In this document: piece by piece, positions 34,973 to 35,986 of the stretch
How the letters are laid out: each line of letters starts with the position of its first letter
How positions within the stretch are numbered: position 1 is the first letter of the stretch
Assembly: GCF_000332335.1 (NCBI RefSeq)
Contig: NZ_KB235948.1
Coordinates: forward strand, 1,196,278 to 1,232,263
DNA: 35,986 nt
Direction of reading: 5' to 3'
DNA from: Kamptonema formosum PCC 10802
Lineage (GTDB): Bacteria; Cyanobacteriota; Cyanobacteriia; Cyanobacteriales; Oscillatoriaceae
Made by a program: the position numbers and the translations under genes
Notes under the pieces: generated by a model
What the model saw: only the letters and a program-made list of their open reading frames with translations
Told to the model about the DNA's origin: nothing
Databases searched by the model: none

Positions 34973-35986
<1,014 letters not shown>

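Overview
The window comes from a cyanobacterial chromosome, most likely a filamentous, non-heterocystous form (an inference). Supporting signs are HIP1 octamers (GCGATCGC at 2616, 2690, 6098 and 19593), bicarbonate and carbonic anhydrase genes, cyanobacterial-style GAF/PAS adenylate cyclases, an HmpF-like protein, and dense small intergenic palindromes. No rRNA, tRNA, CRISPR array or phage module was recognised.

Layout. 1-1777: remnants (a truncated gene tail abutting an IS4-like transposase scrap) and a gene-poor stretch. 1778-4166: a SulP anion transporter and a Tat-exported beta-carbonic-anhydrase-like protein. 4180-5005: a decayed GxxExxY (PDDEXK_3) gene interrupted by a MITE. 5062-8529: valS and a short HmpF-like coiled-coil protein, both carrying GC-rich palindromic repeats inside the coding sequence. 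8694-14958 (minus strand): a large hybrid histidine kinase followed by a receiver-PAS-PAS-adenylate cyclase. 15628-17180: a beta-carbonic anhydrase and a DNA cytosine methyltransferase lacking its central part. 17285-17706: a second MITE, a 12 x 21 bp tandem array and a hairpin. 17711-21549 (minus): an ABC1/UbiB kinase-like protein and a membrane-anchored TAXI solute-binding protein. 22034-24073: an unrecognised protein built of eight ~60-residue repeats plus a TPR-like tail. 24268-26037: recN. 26497-30125: a CyaB-type GAF-GAF-PAS adenylate cyclase and a degenerate cyclase-domain paralogue. 30716-34557: a tiny membrane protein, ppa, a 1.3 kb gene-poor stretch with a strong promoter and many hairpins, then panD and a metallo-beta-lactamase-fold hydrolase. 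34973 to the window end (minus): an RTX calcium-binding repeat protein, cut by the window edge.

How parts may work together. The kinase and receiver-cyclase look like a cAMP phosphorelay. The window also holds an anion (possibly bicarbonate) transporter, two carbonic anhydrases and a cyclase with the Lys/Thr pair of bicarbonate-responsive class III enzymes, so inorganic carbon and cAMP genes lie near each other; a functional link is only a hypothesis.

The most striking theme is repeat invasion: a MITE precisely splitting a nuclease-like gene at a TA, palindromes translated in frame inside valS, a heptamer repeat translated inside the kinase ATPase domain, a repeat forming the C-terminus of the HmpF-like protein, and a 29-bp hairpin present five times near gene 3' ends. 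The 8-repeat protein, the 21-bp array and the structured region before panD are the best candidates for undescribed biology.
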